Of a stretch of 64,000 bases of DNA, positions 36,247 through 45,710 are shown in pieces. This DNA comes from an uncultured Hyphomicrobiales bacterium. Lineage in GTDB: Bacteria; Pseudomonadota; Alphaproteobacteria; Rhizobiales; Beijerinckiaceae. The DNA lies in the NCBI GenBank assembly GCA_903847605.1, contig CAINED010000014.1, positions 62,001 to 126,000 of the forward strand, given 5' to 3'. The notes below the pieces were generated by a model, which had not been told where the DNA came from, did no database searches, and saw nothing but the letters and a program-made list of their open reading frames with translations. Both the position numbers and the translations under genes were made by a program. Each line of letters starts with the position of its first letter. The stretch's first letter is position 1.

Positions 36247-36588
36247 ATCCTGGCGGTCTCGCAACCGCTGCCCCAGTGTGGCGCGCCTGCACGGGGTACG
36301 GAAATTGCTAGCTTGGCAGAGGTTGCAGCAGGCTGCTTTAACTTGATCCGCCGGGTTCCGCGTGCTTGCATTGCAGCATTCGGGTGCTTCGGGGTCAGAA
36401 GCACCGGCGAATCCGGATCTGCGCAGGGCGCATGGCCGGCGGCGTTTTCCGCTGGTTACAGGCCCGTCATTCGCTGATAGCGTGGGATTCGAAGCGGGAA
36501 GCGCTACCTTTTGTTAGGAGCGGTTCCCATATCTTGAAAACCGGACTGATTCTGCCGGGGACGCAGAAAGGTCCGGACGGAGAAAGAA
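36247..36588 (+). other. clpP-clpX intergenic region, no gene; contains an inverted repeat
   Basis: No convincing coding frame. It contains a perfect 8-pair inverted repeat GGTGCTTC (36383-36390) / GAAGCACC (36398-36405) with a 7-base loop and no T tail, so it is not an obvious terminator. Near the clpX end a CCCATAT (36526-36532) and a GGAG before ATG 36589 are seen. Most likely it holds the clpX promoter and a structured leader. Confidence 0.4.
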
Positions 36589-37851
36589 ATGGCTAAAGCC
36601 GAAGGCGAATCCCGCAATACCCTCTACTGCTCCTTCTGCGGAAAGAGCCAGCACGAGGTGCGCAAACTGATCGCCGGTCCGACCGTGTTCATCTGCGATG
36701 AATGCGTCGAACTTTGCATGGACATCATCCGCGAGGAATCGAAGTCGTCGCTGGTGAAAAACCGCGAGGGCATCCCGACGCCGCGCGAAATCTGCAAGGT
36801 CCTCGACGACTACGTGATCGGGCAGGCGCAGGCCAAGCGCGTTCTCTCGGTCGCGGTCCACAACCATTACAAGCGCCTGAACCACGCCACGAAACATTCG
36901 GACGTGGAGCTGGCCAAGTCGAACATTCTGCTGATCGGCCCGACCGGTTCCGGCAAGACGCTGCTCGCGCAGACGCTCGCCCGGATCCTCGACGTGCCCT
37001 TCACCATGGCCGACGCCACGACGCTGACCGAAGCCGGCTATGTCGGCGAGGACGTCGAAAACATCATCCTCAAGCTGCTGCAGGCCTCGGACTACAATGT
37101 CGAGCGGGCCCAGCGCGGCATCGTCTATATCGACGAAATCGACAAGATCTCGCGCAAGTCCGATAACCCCTCGATCACCCGCGACGTGTCGGGCGAGGGC
37201 GTTCAGCAGGCGCTGCTCAAGATCATGGAAGGCACGGTCGCCAGCGTTCCCCCGCAGGGCGGGCGCAAGCATCCGCAGCAGGAATTCCTGCAGGTCGACA
37301 CGACGAACATCCTGTTCATCTGCGGCGGCGCCTTCGCCGGCCTCGAGCGCATCATCTCCCAGCGCGGCAAGTCGACGTCGATCGGTTTTGGCGCCAAAGT
37401 GACTGCGCCCGACGATCGCCGGACGGGCGAGATCTTCAGCAAGGTCGAGCCGGAAGATCTGCTGAAGTTCGGCCTGATCCCGGAATTCGTCGGCCGTCTC
37501 CCCGTCATTGCGACGCTCGAGGATCTCGACGAAGCCGCGCTCAAGACCATTCTCACCGAACCGAAGAACGCGCTGGTGAAGCAGTACCAGCGGCTCTTCG
37601 AAATGGAGAATGTCGAACTCAGCTTCCAGGACGAGGCGCTCAGCGTCGTCGCCCGCAAGGCCATCGAGCGCAAGACCGGCGCGCGCGGCCTCCGTTCGAT
37701 CATGGAAGGGATTTTGCTCGACACGATGTTCGACCTGCCGGGCCTCGAAGGCGTCGAGCAGGTGGTCATCGGGCCGGAGGTGGTCGACGGCAAGGCGCGC
37801 CCGCTCTACATTTATTCCGAGCGCCAGGAACGTTCGGGCGCGAGCGCGTAA
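36589..37851 (+). CDS. clpX: ATP-dependent Clp protease ATP-binding subunit ClpX
   Basis: A 420-residue AAA+ unfoldase partner of ClpP. It has the N-terminal C4 zinc finger ([14 protein letters not shown] and ICDECVELC), Walker [13 protein letters not shown], pore loop GYVGED, Walker B VYIDEIDK, the RISQRGK-type arginine region and the IGFGAKV loop that docks ClpP. Length and motif order are standard. ATG 36589 follows GGACGGAGAAAG. It recognises ssrA-tagged and native substrates in the cytoplasm. Confidence 0.98.
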   Translation: MAKAEGESRNTLYCSFCGKSQHEVRKLIAGPTVFICDECVELCMDIIREESKSSLVKNREGIPTPREICKVLDDYVIGQAQAKRVLSVAVHNHYKRLNHATKHSDVELAKSNILLIGPTGSGKTLLAQTLARILDVPFTMADATTLTEAGYVGEDVENIILKLLQASDYNVERAQRGIVYIDEIDKISRKSDNPSITRDVSGEGVQQALLKIMEGTVASVPPQGGRKHPQQEFLQVDTTNILFICGGAFAGLERIISQRGKSTSIGFGAKVTAPDDRRTGEIFSKVEPEDLLKFGLIPEFVGRLPVIATLEDLDEAALKTILTEPKNALVKQYQRLFEMENVELSFQDEALSVVARKAIERKTGARGLRSIMEGILLDTMFDLPGLEGVEQVVIGPEVVDGKARPLYIYSERQERSGASA

Positions 37852-37862
37852 TCCCGTGTAAA

Positions 37863-37899
37863 ACGCCGCTGCCGCCGGGCCTTCCGGCTGCCGCGGCGT
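37863..37899 (+). terminator. Hairpin behind clpX, possible terminator
   Basis: Seven outer pairs ACGCCGC (37863-37869) / GCGGCGT (37893-37899), with further complementarity inside. The 3' flank is CTTGAAT, so the T tract is poor. It may be a terminator or a processing element. Confidence 0.4.
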
Positions 37900-37928
37900 C
37901 TTGAATATGCCCGATAAAGTTGCCATGT
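37900..37928 (+). promoter_or_regulatory. Candidate sigma-32 (RpoH) heat-shock promoter for lon
   Basis: CTTGAAT (37900-37906) and CCATGT (37923-37928) are separated by 16 bases, approximating the RpoH consensus CTTGAA and CCCCAT. lon is a heat-shock gene in proteobacteria. It lies about 210 bases upstream of the lon ATG. By-eye match only. Confidence 0.4.
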
Positions 37929-37983
37929 GGTGTGAACGCGGGCGAGAGTTCTAATCAAGCCGCCGCCGGCGAGAGTGAAACCC

Positions 37984-38010
37984 GCAAAAGCGCCTCTAAA
38001 GGGCTTTTGC
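37984..38010 (+). promoter_or_regulatory. Hairpin in the lon leader
   Basis: Perfect inverted repeat GCAAAAGC (37984-37991) / GCTTTTGC (38003-38010) in the predicted 5' untranslated region, with no long T tract behind it. It does not match CIRCE or a standard ROSE element. Role unknown. Confidence 0.35.
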
Positions 38011-38135
38011 AAGGCGTAACAGTCCACAGGCCGGCATTCCCTTCACCGGACCGAATCTGTTCTGTTGGATGTGTTCACGCCCCTGTTGCGGCAGCCTTTG
38101 GGAGCCGGAGCAGAGCTAGAGAACAGGACAGAGCC

Positions 38136-40571
38136 ATGAGCAGTGAAAAGCGTGTTCCCGCAGCCCCCGGCGTGATCGAAACCTATCCCGTCCTGCCGCT
38201 GCGCGACATCGTCGTCTTCCCCCATATGATCGTTCCGCTTTTCGTCGGCCGCGAGAAATCCATTCGCGCGCTCGAAGAGGTGATGAAGAACGACCGCTTC
38301 ATCCTGCTCGCCACGCAGATCAACGCGTCCGACGACGATCCGGCTGCCGACGCCATCTTCAAGACCGGCACGCTCGCGACCGTGCTGCAGCTTTTGAAGC
38401 TGCCCGATGGCACCGTGAAGGTGCTGGTCGAAGGCGTTGCACGCGCAAAGATTTCAAAGTTCCGCCCCGGCGACGAGTTCCTCTCGGGCGACGCTGCCGT
38501 CGTTGCCGACGAAGCTGCGAACAAGGTCGAGATCGAGGCGCTTGCGCGTTCGGTGGTCTCCGAGTTTGAAAGCTATGTGAAGCTCAACAAGAAGGTGTCT
38601 TCGGAAGTCGTCGCGGCGGCAACGCAGATCGACGATCATTCCAAGCTTGCCGACACCATCGCCTCGCATCTGGCGGTGAAGATTGCCGACAAGCAGGACA
38701 TTCTCGAAATGCCTGCGGTCTCGAAGCGGCTTGAGAAGTGCCTTGCTCTGATGGAAAGCGAAATCTCGGTCCTGCAGGTCGAGAAGCGGATCCGCACGCG
38801 CGTCAAGCGCCAGATGGAGAAGACGCAGCGCGAGTATTATCTCAACGAGCAGATGAAGGCGATCCAGAAGGAGCTGGGCGACGAGGACGGCAAGGACGAT
38901 CTCGCCGAACTCGAAGAGCGCATCAAGAACACCAAGCTCTCCAAGGAAGCCCGCGACAAGGCGAATGCCGAGTTGAAGAAGCTGCGGCACATGAGCCCCA
39001 TGTCCGCGGAAGCGACCGTCGTGCGCAACTATCTCGACTGGCTGCTTTCGATTCCGTGGAACAAGAAGTCCAAGATCAAGAAGGATCTGCCGGGCGCGCA
39101 AGCGCTTCTCGATTCCGATCACTTCGGTCTCGAGAAAGTGAAGGACCGCATCGTCGAATATCTCGCCGTGCAGCAGCGCGCCAACAAGCTCACCGGTCCG
39201 ATCCTGTGCCTCGTCGGGCCTCCCGGCGTTGGTAAGACATCGTTGGGCAAGTCGATCGCAAAGGCGACCGGACGCGAGTTCGTGCGCATGTCGCTCGGCG
39301 GCGTGCGTGACGAAGCGGAGATCCGCGGTCACCGGCGCACCTATATCGGCTCGATGCCCGGCAAGATCATCCAGTCGATGCGCAAGGCGAAGTCGTCCAA
39401 TCCGCTCTTCCTGCTCGACGAGATCGACAAGATGGGCATGGATTTCCGCGGCGATCCGTCATCCGCTTTGCTCGAGGTTCTCGACCCCGAACAGAACGGC
39501 ACGTTCAACGACCATTACCTCGAGGTCGACTACGATCTCTCGAACGTGATGTTCGTGACAACGGCCAATACGCTCAACATTCCCGCGCCGCTGATGGATC
39601 GCATGGAGATCATCCGCATCGCCGGCTACACGGAAGACGAGAAGGCCGAGATCGCGCGCCGCCACCTGATTCCCGCCGCCATCGCCAAGCATGGTCTGAA
39701 GGAATCGGAATGGTCGATCGACGACTCTGCGCTGATGATGCTCGTGCGCCGTTACACGCGTGAAGCCGGCGTTCGTAATCTCGAGCGTGAAATTTCCAAC
39801 CTCGCCCGCAAGGCGGTGAAGGAGATTCTCATCTCGAAGAAGAAGAGCGTCGCCATCACGGCCGATAACGTGCCCGATTATCTCGGCGTGCCGAAATATC
39901 GCTTCGGTGAGGCCGAGACAGAGGATCAGGTCGGCGCGGTGACGGGTCTTGCGTGGACAGAGGTAGGCGGCGAACTGCTGACGATCGAAGGCGTCATGAT
40001 GCCTGGCAAGGGCCGCATGACCGTCACGGGCAACCTCAAGGATGTGATGAAGGAATCGATTTCAGCGGCGGCCTCCTATGTCCGCTCGCGCGCCGTCGAT
40101 TTCGGCCTCAAGCCGCCGATGTTCGACACCAGGGACATCCACGTCCACGTGCCGGAAGGCGCGACGCCGAAGGACGGTCCGTCTGCCGGCATCGCCATGG
40201 CCACGGCCATCGTTTCGGTCATGACAGGCATTCCCGTTCGCCGCGACATCGCGATGACAGGCGAGGTGACGCTGCGCGGACGCGTGCTGCCGATCGGCGG
40301 CCTCAAGGAAAAGCTCCTTGCGGCGCTGCGCGGCGGCTTGAAGAAAGTGCTGATCCCCGAAGACAATGCAAAGGATCTCGCGGAAATTCCCGATAACGTG
40401 AAGAACGCCCTGGAAATCGTGCCGGTCTCGCGTATGGGCGAAGTGCTTCGCCACGCGCTGATCCGCCAGCCCGAACCGATCGAATGGGATGAGGAAAAGC
40501 ACGCGGCGGAAATGGCCGCGCGTCCGCTCCCCAAGCCCGAAGAGGATGGCGCGGGGATCGTTGCTCACTGA
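38136..40571 (+). CDS. lon: ATP-dependent Lon protease
   Basis: An 811-residue fused AAA+ serine-lysine protease. The N-terminal substrate domain begins with [23 protein letters not shown]. The ATPase has [13 protein letters not shown] and [10 protein letters not shown]. The protease domain has [14 protein letters not shown] with the catalytic serine and [14 protein letters not shown] with the lysine. ATG 38136 was chosen because the frame upstream lacks Lon similarity. It degrades misfolded proteins and regulators in the cytoplasm. HspQ at 17.4 kb is a known Lon specificity factor. A clean terminator follows. Confidence 0.98.
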   Translation: MSSEKRVPAAPGVIETYPVLPLRDIVVFPHMIVPLFVGREKSIRALEEVMKNDRFILLATQINASDDDPAADAIFKTGTLATVLQLLKLPDGTVKVLVEGVARAKISKFRPGDEFLSGDAAVVADEAANKVEIEALARSVVSEFESYVKLNKKVSSEVVAAATQIDDHSKLADTIASHLAVKIADKQDILEMPAVSKRLEKCLALMESEISVLQVEKRIRTRVKRQMEKTQREYYLNEQMKAIQKELGDEDGKDDLAELEERIKNTKLSKEARDKANAELKKLRHMSPMSAEATVVRNYLDWLLSIPWNKKSKIKKDLPGAQALLDSDHFGLEKVKDRIVEYLAVQQRANKLTGPILCLVGPPGVGKTSLGKSIAKATGREFVRMSLGGVRDEAEIRGHRRTYIGSMPGKIIQSMRKAKSSNPLFLLDEIDKMGMDFRGDPSSALLEVLDPEQNGTFNDHYLEVDYDLSNVMFVTTANTLNIPAPLMDRMEIIRIAGYTEDEKAEIARRHLIPAAIAKHGLKESEWSIDDSALMMLVRRYTREAGVRNLEREISNLARKAVKEILISKKKSVAITADNVPDYLGVPKYRFGEAETEDQVGAVTGLAWTEVGGELLTIEGVMMPGKGRMTVTGNLKDVMKESISAAASYVRSRAVDFGLKPPMFDTRDIHVHVPEGATPKDGPSAGIAMATAIVSVMTGIPVRRDIAMTGEVTLRGRVLPIGGLKEKLLAALRGGLKKVLIPEDNAKDLAEIPDNVKNALEIVPVSRMGEVLRHALIRQPEPIEWDEEKHAAEMAARPLPKPEEDGAGIVAH

Positions 40572-40595
40572 CATCGTTTGACAACAGATGCGAAA

Positions 40596-40627
40596 CGCCC
40601 GGCCGAGTGCCGGGCGATTTGTTTTTG
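40596..40627 (+). terminator. Rho-independent terminator of lon
   Basis: Eight-pair stem CGCCCGGC (40596-40603) / GCCGGGCG (40609-40616), loop CGAGT, tail ATTTGTTTTT. Confidence 0.88.
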
Positions 40628-40717
40628 AAGTGGCAAATTGTTCAATTGAAAGCGCGACTGATTTCGCCAATGCTCGAGGCAGTCAGACGTTTCGGAATGT
40701 GGAAGGAGCGATTTTCA

Positions 40718-41785
40718 ATGCAGGTATTCAATAGGAGAGTAATCGCTTTCACAGTTGCCGCGCTTGCCTTTTCAGTCACTGCATCGAAGGCAGAGACGCC
40801 TTTAGGCGGTCTCGCGGTTTCCGTAACGGGTGATGGCAAGAAACTGGTTGCCGCAGGCGATACGCGCACGCTGCTTGTACTCGATCCGGAAAAGCTGAAT
40901 GTGCTGCAGCGCATCTTCATCGGCACAACAGTGACAAGGCTTGCCTTCGACAGGAGCGGCGCGACGCTGATGGTCGGCGACACCGATGGAACGGCATTTC
41001 TGTATGACGCCCAGACATGGAAGCCGCGGGCGACATTGGCCAAGCGTCACGCGGCCGTGATTTCACGCGAAGCCAATCTGCTTGCCGGCGTCGAGGGGGA
41101 ACATACGGCTGGCGCGATCTTCCTGAACGATCTCGCAAGCGGCGTAGAAAGAGCGAAGATCCTCGTTGCAAAAGAAGAAAGAGTCGCGGCGCTGGGTTTC
41201 GACCCCCAGGGTAAGCGCCTCGCGGTTCTCTTCGGTCCCATCGAAAGCAAGGACGAGCAGAGGATCCAGTCCGGGCAGATACCCAAGGAGTTGAAAGGTA
41301 TAGAGCGCGATGAATTTCAGCAGAAGAACGATGGGCAGGTTTCGATTCTGCGCGTCTTCAATGCAGCGACTGGCGCGGTGATGTCGGAGCAGAAACTGTT
41401 CTTTTCGATGAATGCGACGCAATCGCATGTCGCCTTCGACGGCGATGCAGTCGTCGTGAACAATTACAGCAATCTCGGCGCACGCATCGAACCGGGCGGC
41501 GCGGTCAAACTCTTCAAGAATGCCAACGGCTTCAACTATGGCGCTGGCGCTTCGCCGCAGCAGACCGCGATCTATGGCGGCGGCCTGCGCAATTTCAGCA
41601 TCGTCGATCCGAAATCCCTGCAAGGGCCAACCGGCCAGATCGACCGGCTGCCCGGCTGGCCGGAATATTTCAAGGGCTTTTCCGCAACCGACAATGGCGG
41701 AGCCATCTATGCGGGAACGACAGCCTATCGCGTCATCCGCATTTCGCCTGACGGCAAGGTCTTGGCGGCGGCGCCGGTGATGTGA
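40718..41785 (+). CDS. Exported beta-propeller-like protein (WD40/quinoprotein-type repeats)
   Basis: A 355-residue protein with a signal peptide (VIAFTVAALAFSVTASKA). Blade-like repeats of the type DGKKLVAAGDTRTLLVLD, SGATLMVGDTDGTAFLYDAQTWK and QGKRLAVLFG suggest a beta propeller. No catalytic motif can be assigned. ATG 40718 follows GGAAGGAG. It stands alone between the lon terminator and tRNA-Val. In many alphaproteobacteria the slot behind lon is taken by hupB; that gene is absent here. Confidence 0.7.
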   Translation: MQVFNRRVIAFTVAALAFSVTASKAETPLGGLAVSVTGDGKKLVAAGDTRTLLVLDPEKLNVLQRIFIGTTVTRLAFDRSGATLMVGDTDGTAFLYDAQTWKPRATLAKRHAAVISREANLLAGVEGEHTAGAIFLNDLASGVERAKILVAKEERVAALGFDPQGKRLAVLFGPIESKDEQRIQSGQIPKELKGIERDEFQQKNDGQVSILRVFNAATGAVMSEQKLFFSMNATQSHVAFDGDAVVVNNYSNLGARIEPGGAVKLFKNANGFNYGAGASPQQTAIYGGGLRNFSIVDPKSLQGPTGQIDRLPGWPEYFKGFSATDNGGAIYAGTTAYRVIRISPDGKVLAAAPVM

Positions 41786-41915
41786 AGTCAAACGGGGCCG
41801 TTCTCGTTCAGCGCCCCGCGAAAGGTCCTGCTTGCAACGAGCGGGGGCAGAGTTTATCACCCCCGCACCGAACAGGGTCGCTTGAGGTGGCCCCGGATTC
41901 CGGACTGAAACGGAC

Positions 41916-41991
41916 GGGCGGTTAGCTCAGTTGGTAGAGCATCTCGTTTACACCGAGAGGGTCGGCGGTTCGAGCCCGTCACTGCCCACCA
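41916..41991 (+). tRNA. tRNA-Val (anticodon UAC)
   Basis: Acceptor GGGCGGT (41916-41922) pairs with ACTGCCC (41981-41987) with one G-T pair; CCA is encoded at 41989-41991. The D arm TAGCTCAGTTGGTAGAGC, the anticodon loop TTTACAC (UAC, valine) and the T arm GGCGGTTCGAGCCCGTC are all standard. Confidence 0.95.
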
Positions 41992-42033
41992 TTTCAAGGC
42001 AATAGCGCGGGCCTCCGCGTCGAGGCTTCGGTT

Positions 42034-42867
42034 TCAGTAATCGTTGTGCTTTTTGCCGAATTCCGGAAAATCCTGCGACAGCCACGCCACGATCAGCGAA
42101 TCGCGCACGATGGATGCGCCCTCGATCAGCTCGCGCCCGTGCCAGCTTTTGCGTTGCGGCGTGTCGTTGACGACGAAGGTCGCGACGCTGTTGGGCAGGA
42201 AGGGGAAACGGCTGACTTCCTTGAACCGCCCGCCCACAATGCGCGACAGAAGGGGTCTTTCGACGTAGACGGACGTGCCGAGATCGTCGGGATCGCCGGG
42301 CTTGGCAAGATAGAACATCATGGTCACGACGCGTGGCGGCCCGTCGGGATGGGGGCGCAGGCGGTAGTCCTCGAAATCGCGCACCAGCATCGCCGTCGGC
42401 CAGGCGATCTGGTCGAGCACCTGGTCGGGCCGGCATTTCAGCCGCAGTGCGATGTCTTCTTTCATCGTGGCATAGACGGCCTGCTGAAGCTCCGCCGACA
42501 TCATCGCATCGGTCACATCGCTCCAGAAGGCGCGGTCTTCCTGGAGCGGAATACGGTCGAGTTCGCCGTCCGAGAGCACAAGCCGGTCGCGCGTGGACTG
42601 CCCGGCTGCATTCTTCCAGCGCTTGATATTCAGCGGCAGATAGCTGTCGCGCTTGGGAAGCCGCTCGCGCATCTCGGCGTAGATGTCGGCAGGGAAAGCC
42701 TCGGTCTGGAAGAAGTTCTGGTAGGGCTCGTTTTCGATCGGCGCGGCAGCGACCCGCGCGACGAGATGATCGACGATGCGTTGGGCGCGCGCGGAGAGGA
42801 CGCGCGTCTCGGGGCGCGCCGCGCGGGTGTGCGAGGTCGCTTCGGATGGGGCAGCGGCCACCGGCAT
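42034..42867 (-). CDS. 2OG-Fe(II) oxygenase-like protein
   Basis: A 277-residue protein. The iron motif His-x-Asp is seen in DYRLRPHPDGPPRVVTMMFYLA, followed by FLPNSVATFVVNDTPQRKSWHGREL with the distal His and a basic residue typical of prolyl-hydroxylase-like folds. Family members hydroxylate proteins, amino acids or small molecules. ATG 42867 has GGAG eight bases upstream; a GTG at 42876 would add three residues. It ends 43 bases from tRNA-Val on the opposite strand. FkbM methyltransferase lies next to it on the same strand. Confidence 0.75.
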   Translation of the reverse strand: MPVAAAPSEATSHTRAARPETRVLSARAQRIVDHLVARVAAAPIENEPYQNFFQTEAFPADIYAEMRERLPKRDSYLPLNIKRWKNAAGQSTRDRLVLSDGELDRIPLQEDRAFWSDVTDAMMSAELQQAVYATMKEDIALRLKCRPDQVLDQIAWPTAMLVRDFEDYRLRPHPDGPPRVVTMMFYLAKPGDPDDLGTSVYVERPLLSRIVGGRFKEVSRFPFLPNSVATFVVNDTPQRKSWHGRELIEGASIVRDSLIVAWLSQDFPEFGKKHNDY

Positions 42868-42949
42868 GTTGGGCACTCCGAATTTCAGGCACTAGAAAAA
42901 TACCGGCTCAACGCCTTCGCGTCCATGCGGCGCGTCGCAGCGCGGAGCT

Positions 42950-43786
42950 TCAGGCCGGTTCGAAGATGGTGTTGAAGGCGAGGTCCATCAATGTGGCGCC
43001 GGCCTCATATTGCCGGAGGTACTTTCCGACGAAATGCTTCTCCTTCAGCGCATAGCCGCAGCTTTGCATGAAGGCGACCTGCTCGTCGTACTCGCCCTTC
43101 TGGATTTCGATCAGCATGGAACGCGGGCGGTTGCCTGACCGCAACAGCTTTTCCATGCCGCGCGTGATCGGGATTTCGATCCCGTCCGTGTCGATCTTGA
43201 TCAGGCTTGGCGGGCGGATCACGCCCTGGCTCACCATGCTGTCGACGGTGAGGCCATATTTCAATTCGACGCCGATGGAGCGCGTGGAGGAAAGGGCCGG
43301 ATTTCCCTCAATCGCAAGCTGGCTTCCGGACGCGCCCTGCCGCCAGCGCTTGTAATGGAAGGGGAAAAACCCGTCCGATCCCGACGCGGCGACGGACAGC
43401 ACGCTGGCGCGCGCGCCAAAATCGTTCAGCGACATGTTGCGGATGAGTTCGGCGGCCGTCGGCAGATGCGGCTCGCAGGAATAGACGTGGCCCTCATCGC
43501 CGATATGCGCTGCCGCGAACATCGAGAAAATCCCGATATTGGCGCCTATATCGAGAAACACATCGTCTGGCCGCAGCGTCTTGCGCAGCCATTCTATCGT
43601 CTTCGGCTCCTTGCCGAGAAAGGTGCGCGCGCGCTGGTAGGATTCGAAGGAATCGCAGCGAAAGCGGTAGATCTTGCCATCCACGGGATCGCGCACGCGC
43701 GCGCCGAACCCCATCGCGCCGCGCAGATCGTACCAGTGCCGTACGGGCAGCCAGCGCAGCTTGGGAATTTTGTACAGAAGTTCCAA
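42950..43786 (-). CDS. FkbM-family methyltransferase
   Basis: A 278-residue SAM-dependent methyltransferase. Motif I is VFLDIGANIGIFSMFAA near residue 97; the FkbM core includes NMSLNDFGARASVLSVAASG and PSLIKIDTDGIEIPITRGMEKLL. Members O-methylate sugars, polyketides or lipids. The start is a TTG at 43786 with AGGTGG five bases upstream. It begins 12 bases behind the GST gene and is probably co-transcribed with it and the P450. Substrate unknown. Confidence 0.88.
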   Translation of the reverse strand: MELLYKIPKLRWLPVRHWYDLRGAMGFGARVRDPVDGKIYRFRCDSFESYQRARTFLGKEPKTIEWLRKTLRPDDVFLDIGANIGIFSMFAAAHIGDEGHVYSCEPHLPTAAELIRNMSLNDFGARASVLSVAASGSDGFFPFHYKRWRQGASGSQLAIEGNPALSSTRSIGVELKYGLTVDSMVSQGVIRPPSLIKIDTDGIEIPITRGMEKLLRSGNRPRSMLIEIQKGEYDEQVAFMQSCGYALKEKHFVGKYLRQYEAGATLMDLAFNTIFEPA

Positions 43787-43798
43787 AAGGCCACCTGT

Positions 43799-44446
43799 TC
43801 AGCGTGCGGGCCTTGGCGTCTTGACGTCGACTGCAAAGCCGCGCTGGACGCCCGGCCGCGCCATCATTGTCTCGTACCATCTTTTCACGCTCGGGAAAGT
43901 CGAGAGATCGACCATGTGGCGCTCGTGCCGCCAGGCCCAGCCAAGAATGGCGAAGTCGGCAATCGTCACATCGCCGCCGGCGAAATAGGGGGCCTGGGCG
44001 AGACGCTTTTCCATCACGCTGTAGAGCCGCAACGTCTCCTTGTGATAGCGTTCGAGCCCGTATTTCTTGTCGGCCTCGTTCGTCAGCGCCACGAAGTGAT
44101 GCACCTGTCCGGGCATCGGGCCGAAGCCGCCCATCTGGAACATGAGCCATTCGAGACAGGCGATGTGGGCTGCGCCTTTGGCGGGGTAGAACTTGCCGGT
44201 CTTCTCGCCGAGATAGATCAGGATGGCGCCGGATTCGAAAACGCTGATCGGCTTGCCCTCGGGCCCATCGGGATCGACGATGGCCGGAATGCGATTGTTC
44301 GGGCTGATGTCCAGAAAGGCCGGCTCGAACTGTTTGCCCTTGGAAATATCGATCGGATGGATCGAATAGGGCAGCCCCATTTCTTCCAGAGCGATGGAAA
44401 TCTTGCGTCCGTTCGGCGTGTCCCAGGCATGCAGTTCGATGGGCAT
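43799..44446 (-). CDS. Glutathione S-transferase family protein (YfcG/YghU-like)
   Basis: A 215-residue protein. The start MPIELHAWDTPNGRKISIALEEMG carries the TPNGRK motif of the nu-class disulfide-bond reductases YfcG and YghU. The NNRIPAIVDPDG cis-proline and FESGAILIYLGEKTG glutathione-site segments follow, and the C-terminal helical domain has VTIADFAILGWAWR. It likely acts as a glutathione-dependent reductase or transferase in the cytoplasm. It follows the P450 gene by 11 bases. Confidence 0.92.
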   Translation of the reverse strand: MPIELHAWDTPNGRKISIALEEMGLPYSIHPIDISKGKQFEPAFLDISPNNRIPAIVDPDGPEGKPISVFESGAILIYLGEKTGKFYPAKGAAHIACLEWLMFQMGGFGPMPGQVHHFVALTNEADKKYGLERYHKETLRLYSVMEKRLAQAPYFAGGDVTIADFAILGWAWRHERHMVDLSTFPSVKRWYETMMARPGVQRGFAVDVKTPRPAR

Positions 44447-44457
44447 GATGAGCGTTC

Positions 44458-45630
44458 CTATTGCACTTCAAAAGGTAGTTTGACCGGCGAGCGAAAGTTC
44501 GACGACGAAACCCAGTCGAGCGTCGGCGTCGTGCGGCGAAACTCGGGAATGCGCCGCAGGAAGATGTTCATCGCCTCCTCGACGACGATCTTCGCAAGCG
44601 GCGCGCCGAGGCAGAAGTGCTTGCCGGAGCCGAAGCCGAGATGGCCCAGCGGTTTGCGGTCGATGTCGTAGACATCGGGATTTTCAAACTTGCGTCCGTC
44701 GCGATTGGCCGAACCATAGGCGAGAATGACGCGCTGGCCCGGCGACATCGTCTGGCCGTGCATTTCGCATTCCCTGGCGACCGTGCGTTTGAAGCGTTGC
44801 GCGGAGGTATTGTAGCGCAGCGACTCCTCGATCGCCCAGGGCATCAACCTGGGATCGGCGATGACGCGTGCGCGCGCTTGCGGATGATCGTGCATGTTCA
44901 TGGCGAAGGTCGTCATGAAGCTCGAAAGCGATTCAATGCCGGCCATCACGAATGTCGCCGTCGTCAGCATCACATCGCGGTCGCTGAGCCTGTCGCCGTC
45001 GATCTCCGCTTCGGCGAGCCGCGTGACGAGATCGTCCTGCGGATGGCGGCGGCGCTCGTCGACCTCGTTCTGGATGAAATCGGCAATCCATTTGAACGCC
45101 GCGTCGAGTTCCGGGTTACGCCCGCGCGCCTTGCGATCCGTCGAGATGGCGAGCACGACCTTGTTGCGTATGTCGGCTGGCTCCAGTTCGGGCAGGCCCA
45201 GCATGCGCATGAGCACTTTAACAGTAATCGTGCTCGAAAAATCGCCGATGAAATCGAAGTGGCGCTTGTTCTTCAGGATGTCGTCGATGGCTTCGTTCGC
45301 AATGGCGCGAACGGGCTCGATGACGTGATCGAGATTCTTTTTCAGAAACGCCGAATTGGCGAGCGCGCGTAGCCTGTCGTGGCGCGGCGGATCGGTCGTG
45401 CCGAGCGTCGCATTGGTGCGGCCGGGAATCTCGTCGATGAGATTGCCGCTGGTGGAGGAAAATGTTTCCCAGTCCTGCGCCGCCCGCACCACGTCGTCGT
45501 AGCGCGAGAGAATCCAGTATTTGTCCTCGCCGTTCCAATAGGCCGGGTGATTTTCCCGCAGCCATTCGTACATGGGGAAGGGATCTGAATCGATCTCAGG
45601 CGAATAGAGATCGAAGGGCTTCTGTTGCAT
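44458..45630 (-). CDS. Cytochrome P450
   Basis: A 390-residue soluble bacterial P450. The haem loop is FGSGKHFCLGAPLAKI with the cysteine ligand, ExxR is EESLR, and the I helix reads MAGIESLSSF, where AG-D/E-T-T is usual. ATG 45630 has GGAGG six bases upstream. Members hydroxylate small molecules and need a ferredoxin and reductase, neither of which is adjacent; the PDR-type reductase at 49.6 kb might serve but this is speculative. The following genes are a GST and an FkbM methyltransferase on the same strand. Confidence 0.93.
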   Translation of the reverse strand: MQQKPFDLYSPEIDSDPFPMYEWLRENHPAYWNGEDKYWILSRYDDVVRAAQDWETFSSTSGNLIDEIPGRTNATLGTTDPPRHDRLRALANSAFLKKNLDHVIEPVRAIANEAIDDILKNKRHFDFIGDFSSTITVKVLMRMLGLPELEPADIRNKVVLAISTDRKARGRNPELDAAFKWIADFIQNEVDERRRHPQDDLVTRLAEAEIDGDRLSDRDVMLTTATFVMAGIESLSSFMTTFAMNMHDHPQARARVIADPRLMPWAIEESLRYNTSAQRFKRTVARECEMHGQTMSPGQRVILAYGSANRDGRKFENPDVYDIDRKPLGHLGFGSGKHFCLGAPLAKIVVEEAMNIFLRRIPEFRRTTPTLDWVSSSNFRSPVKLPFEVQ

Positions 45631-45710
45631 CGCTGCCTCCGGCGGAACGGCTCTTCTGTGCCGCTAAATCAGGCGAAGGGCAAGTTTGGGAAGGGCTAGC
45701 ATGGCCAATG

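Noticed and set aside
36508-36532. Possible RpoH-type promoter for clpX (CTTTTG and CCCATAT)
   Set aside because: Spacing of 12 bases and a weak -35 box; too little to call.
41948-42033. Minus-strand frame ending in GSDGLEPPTLSV
   Set aside because: Antisense translation of tRNA-Val, not a protein.
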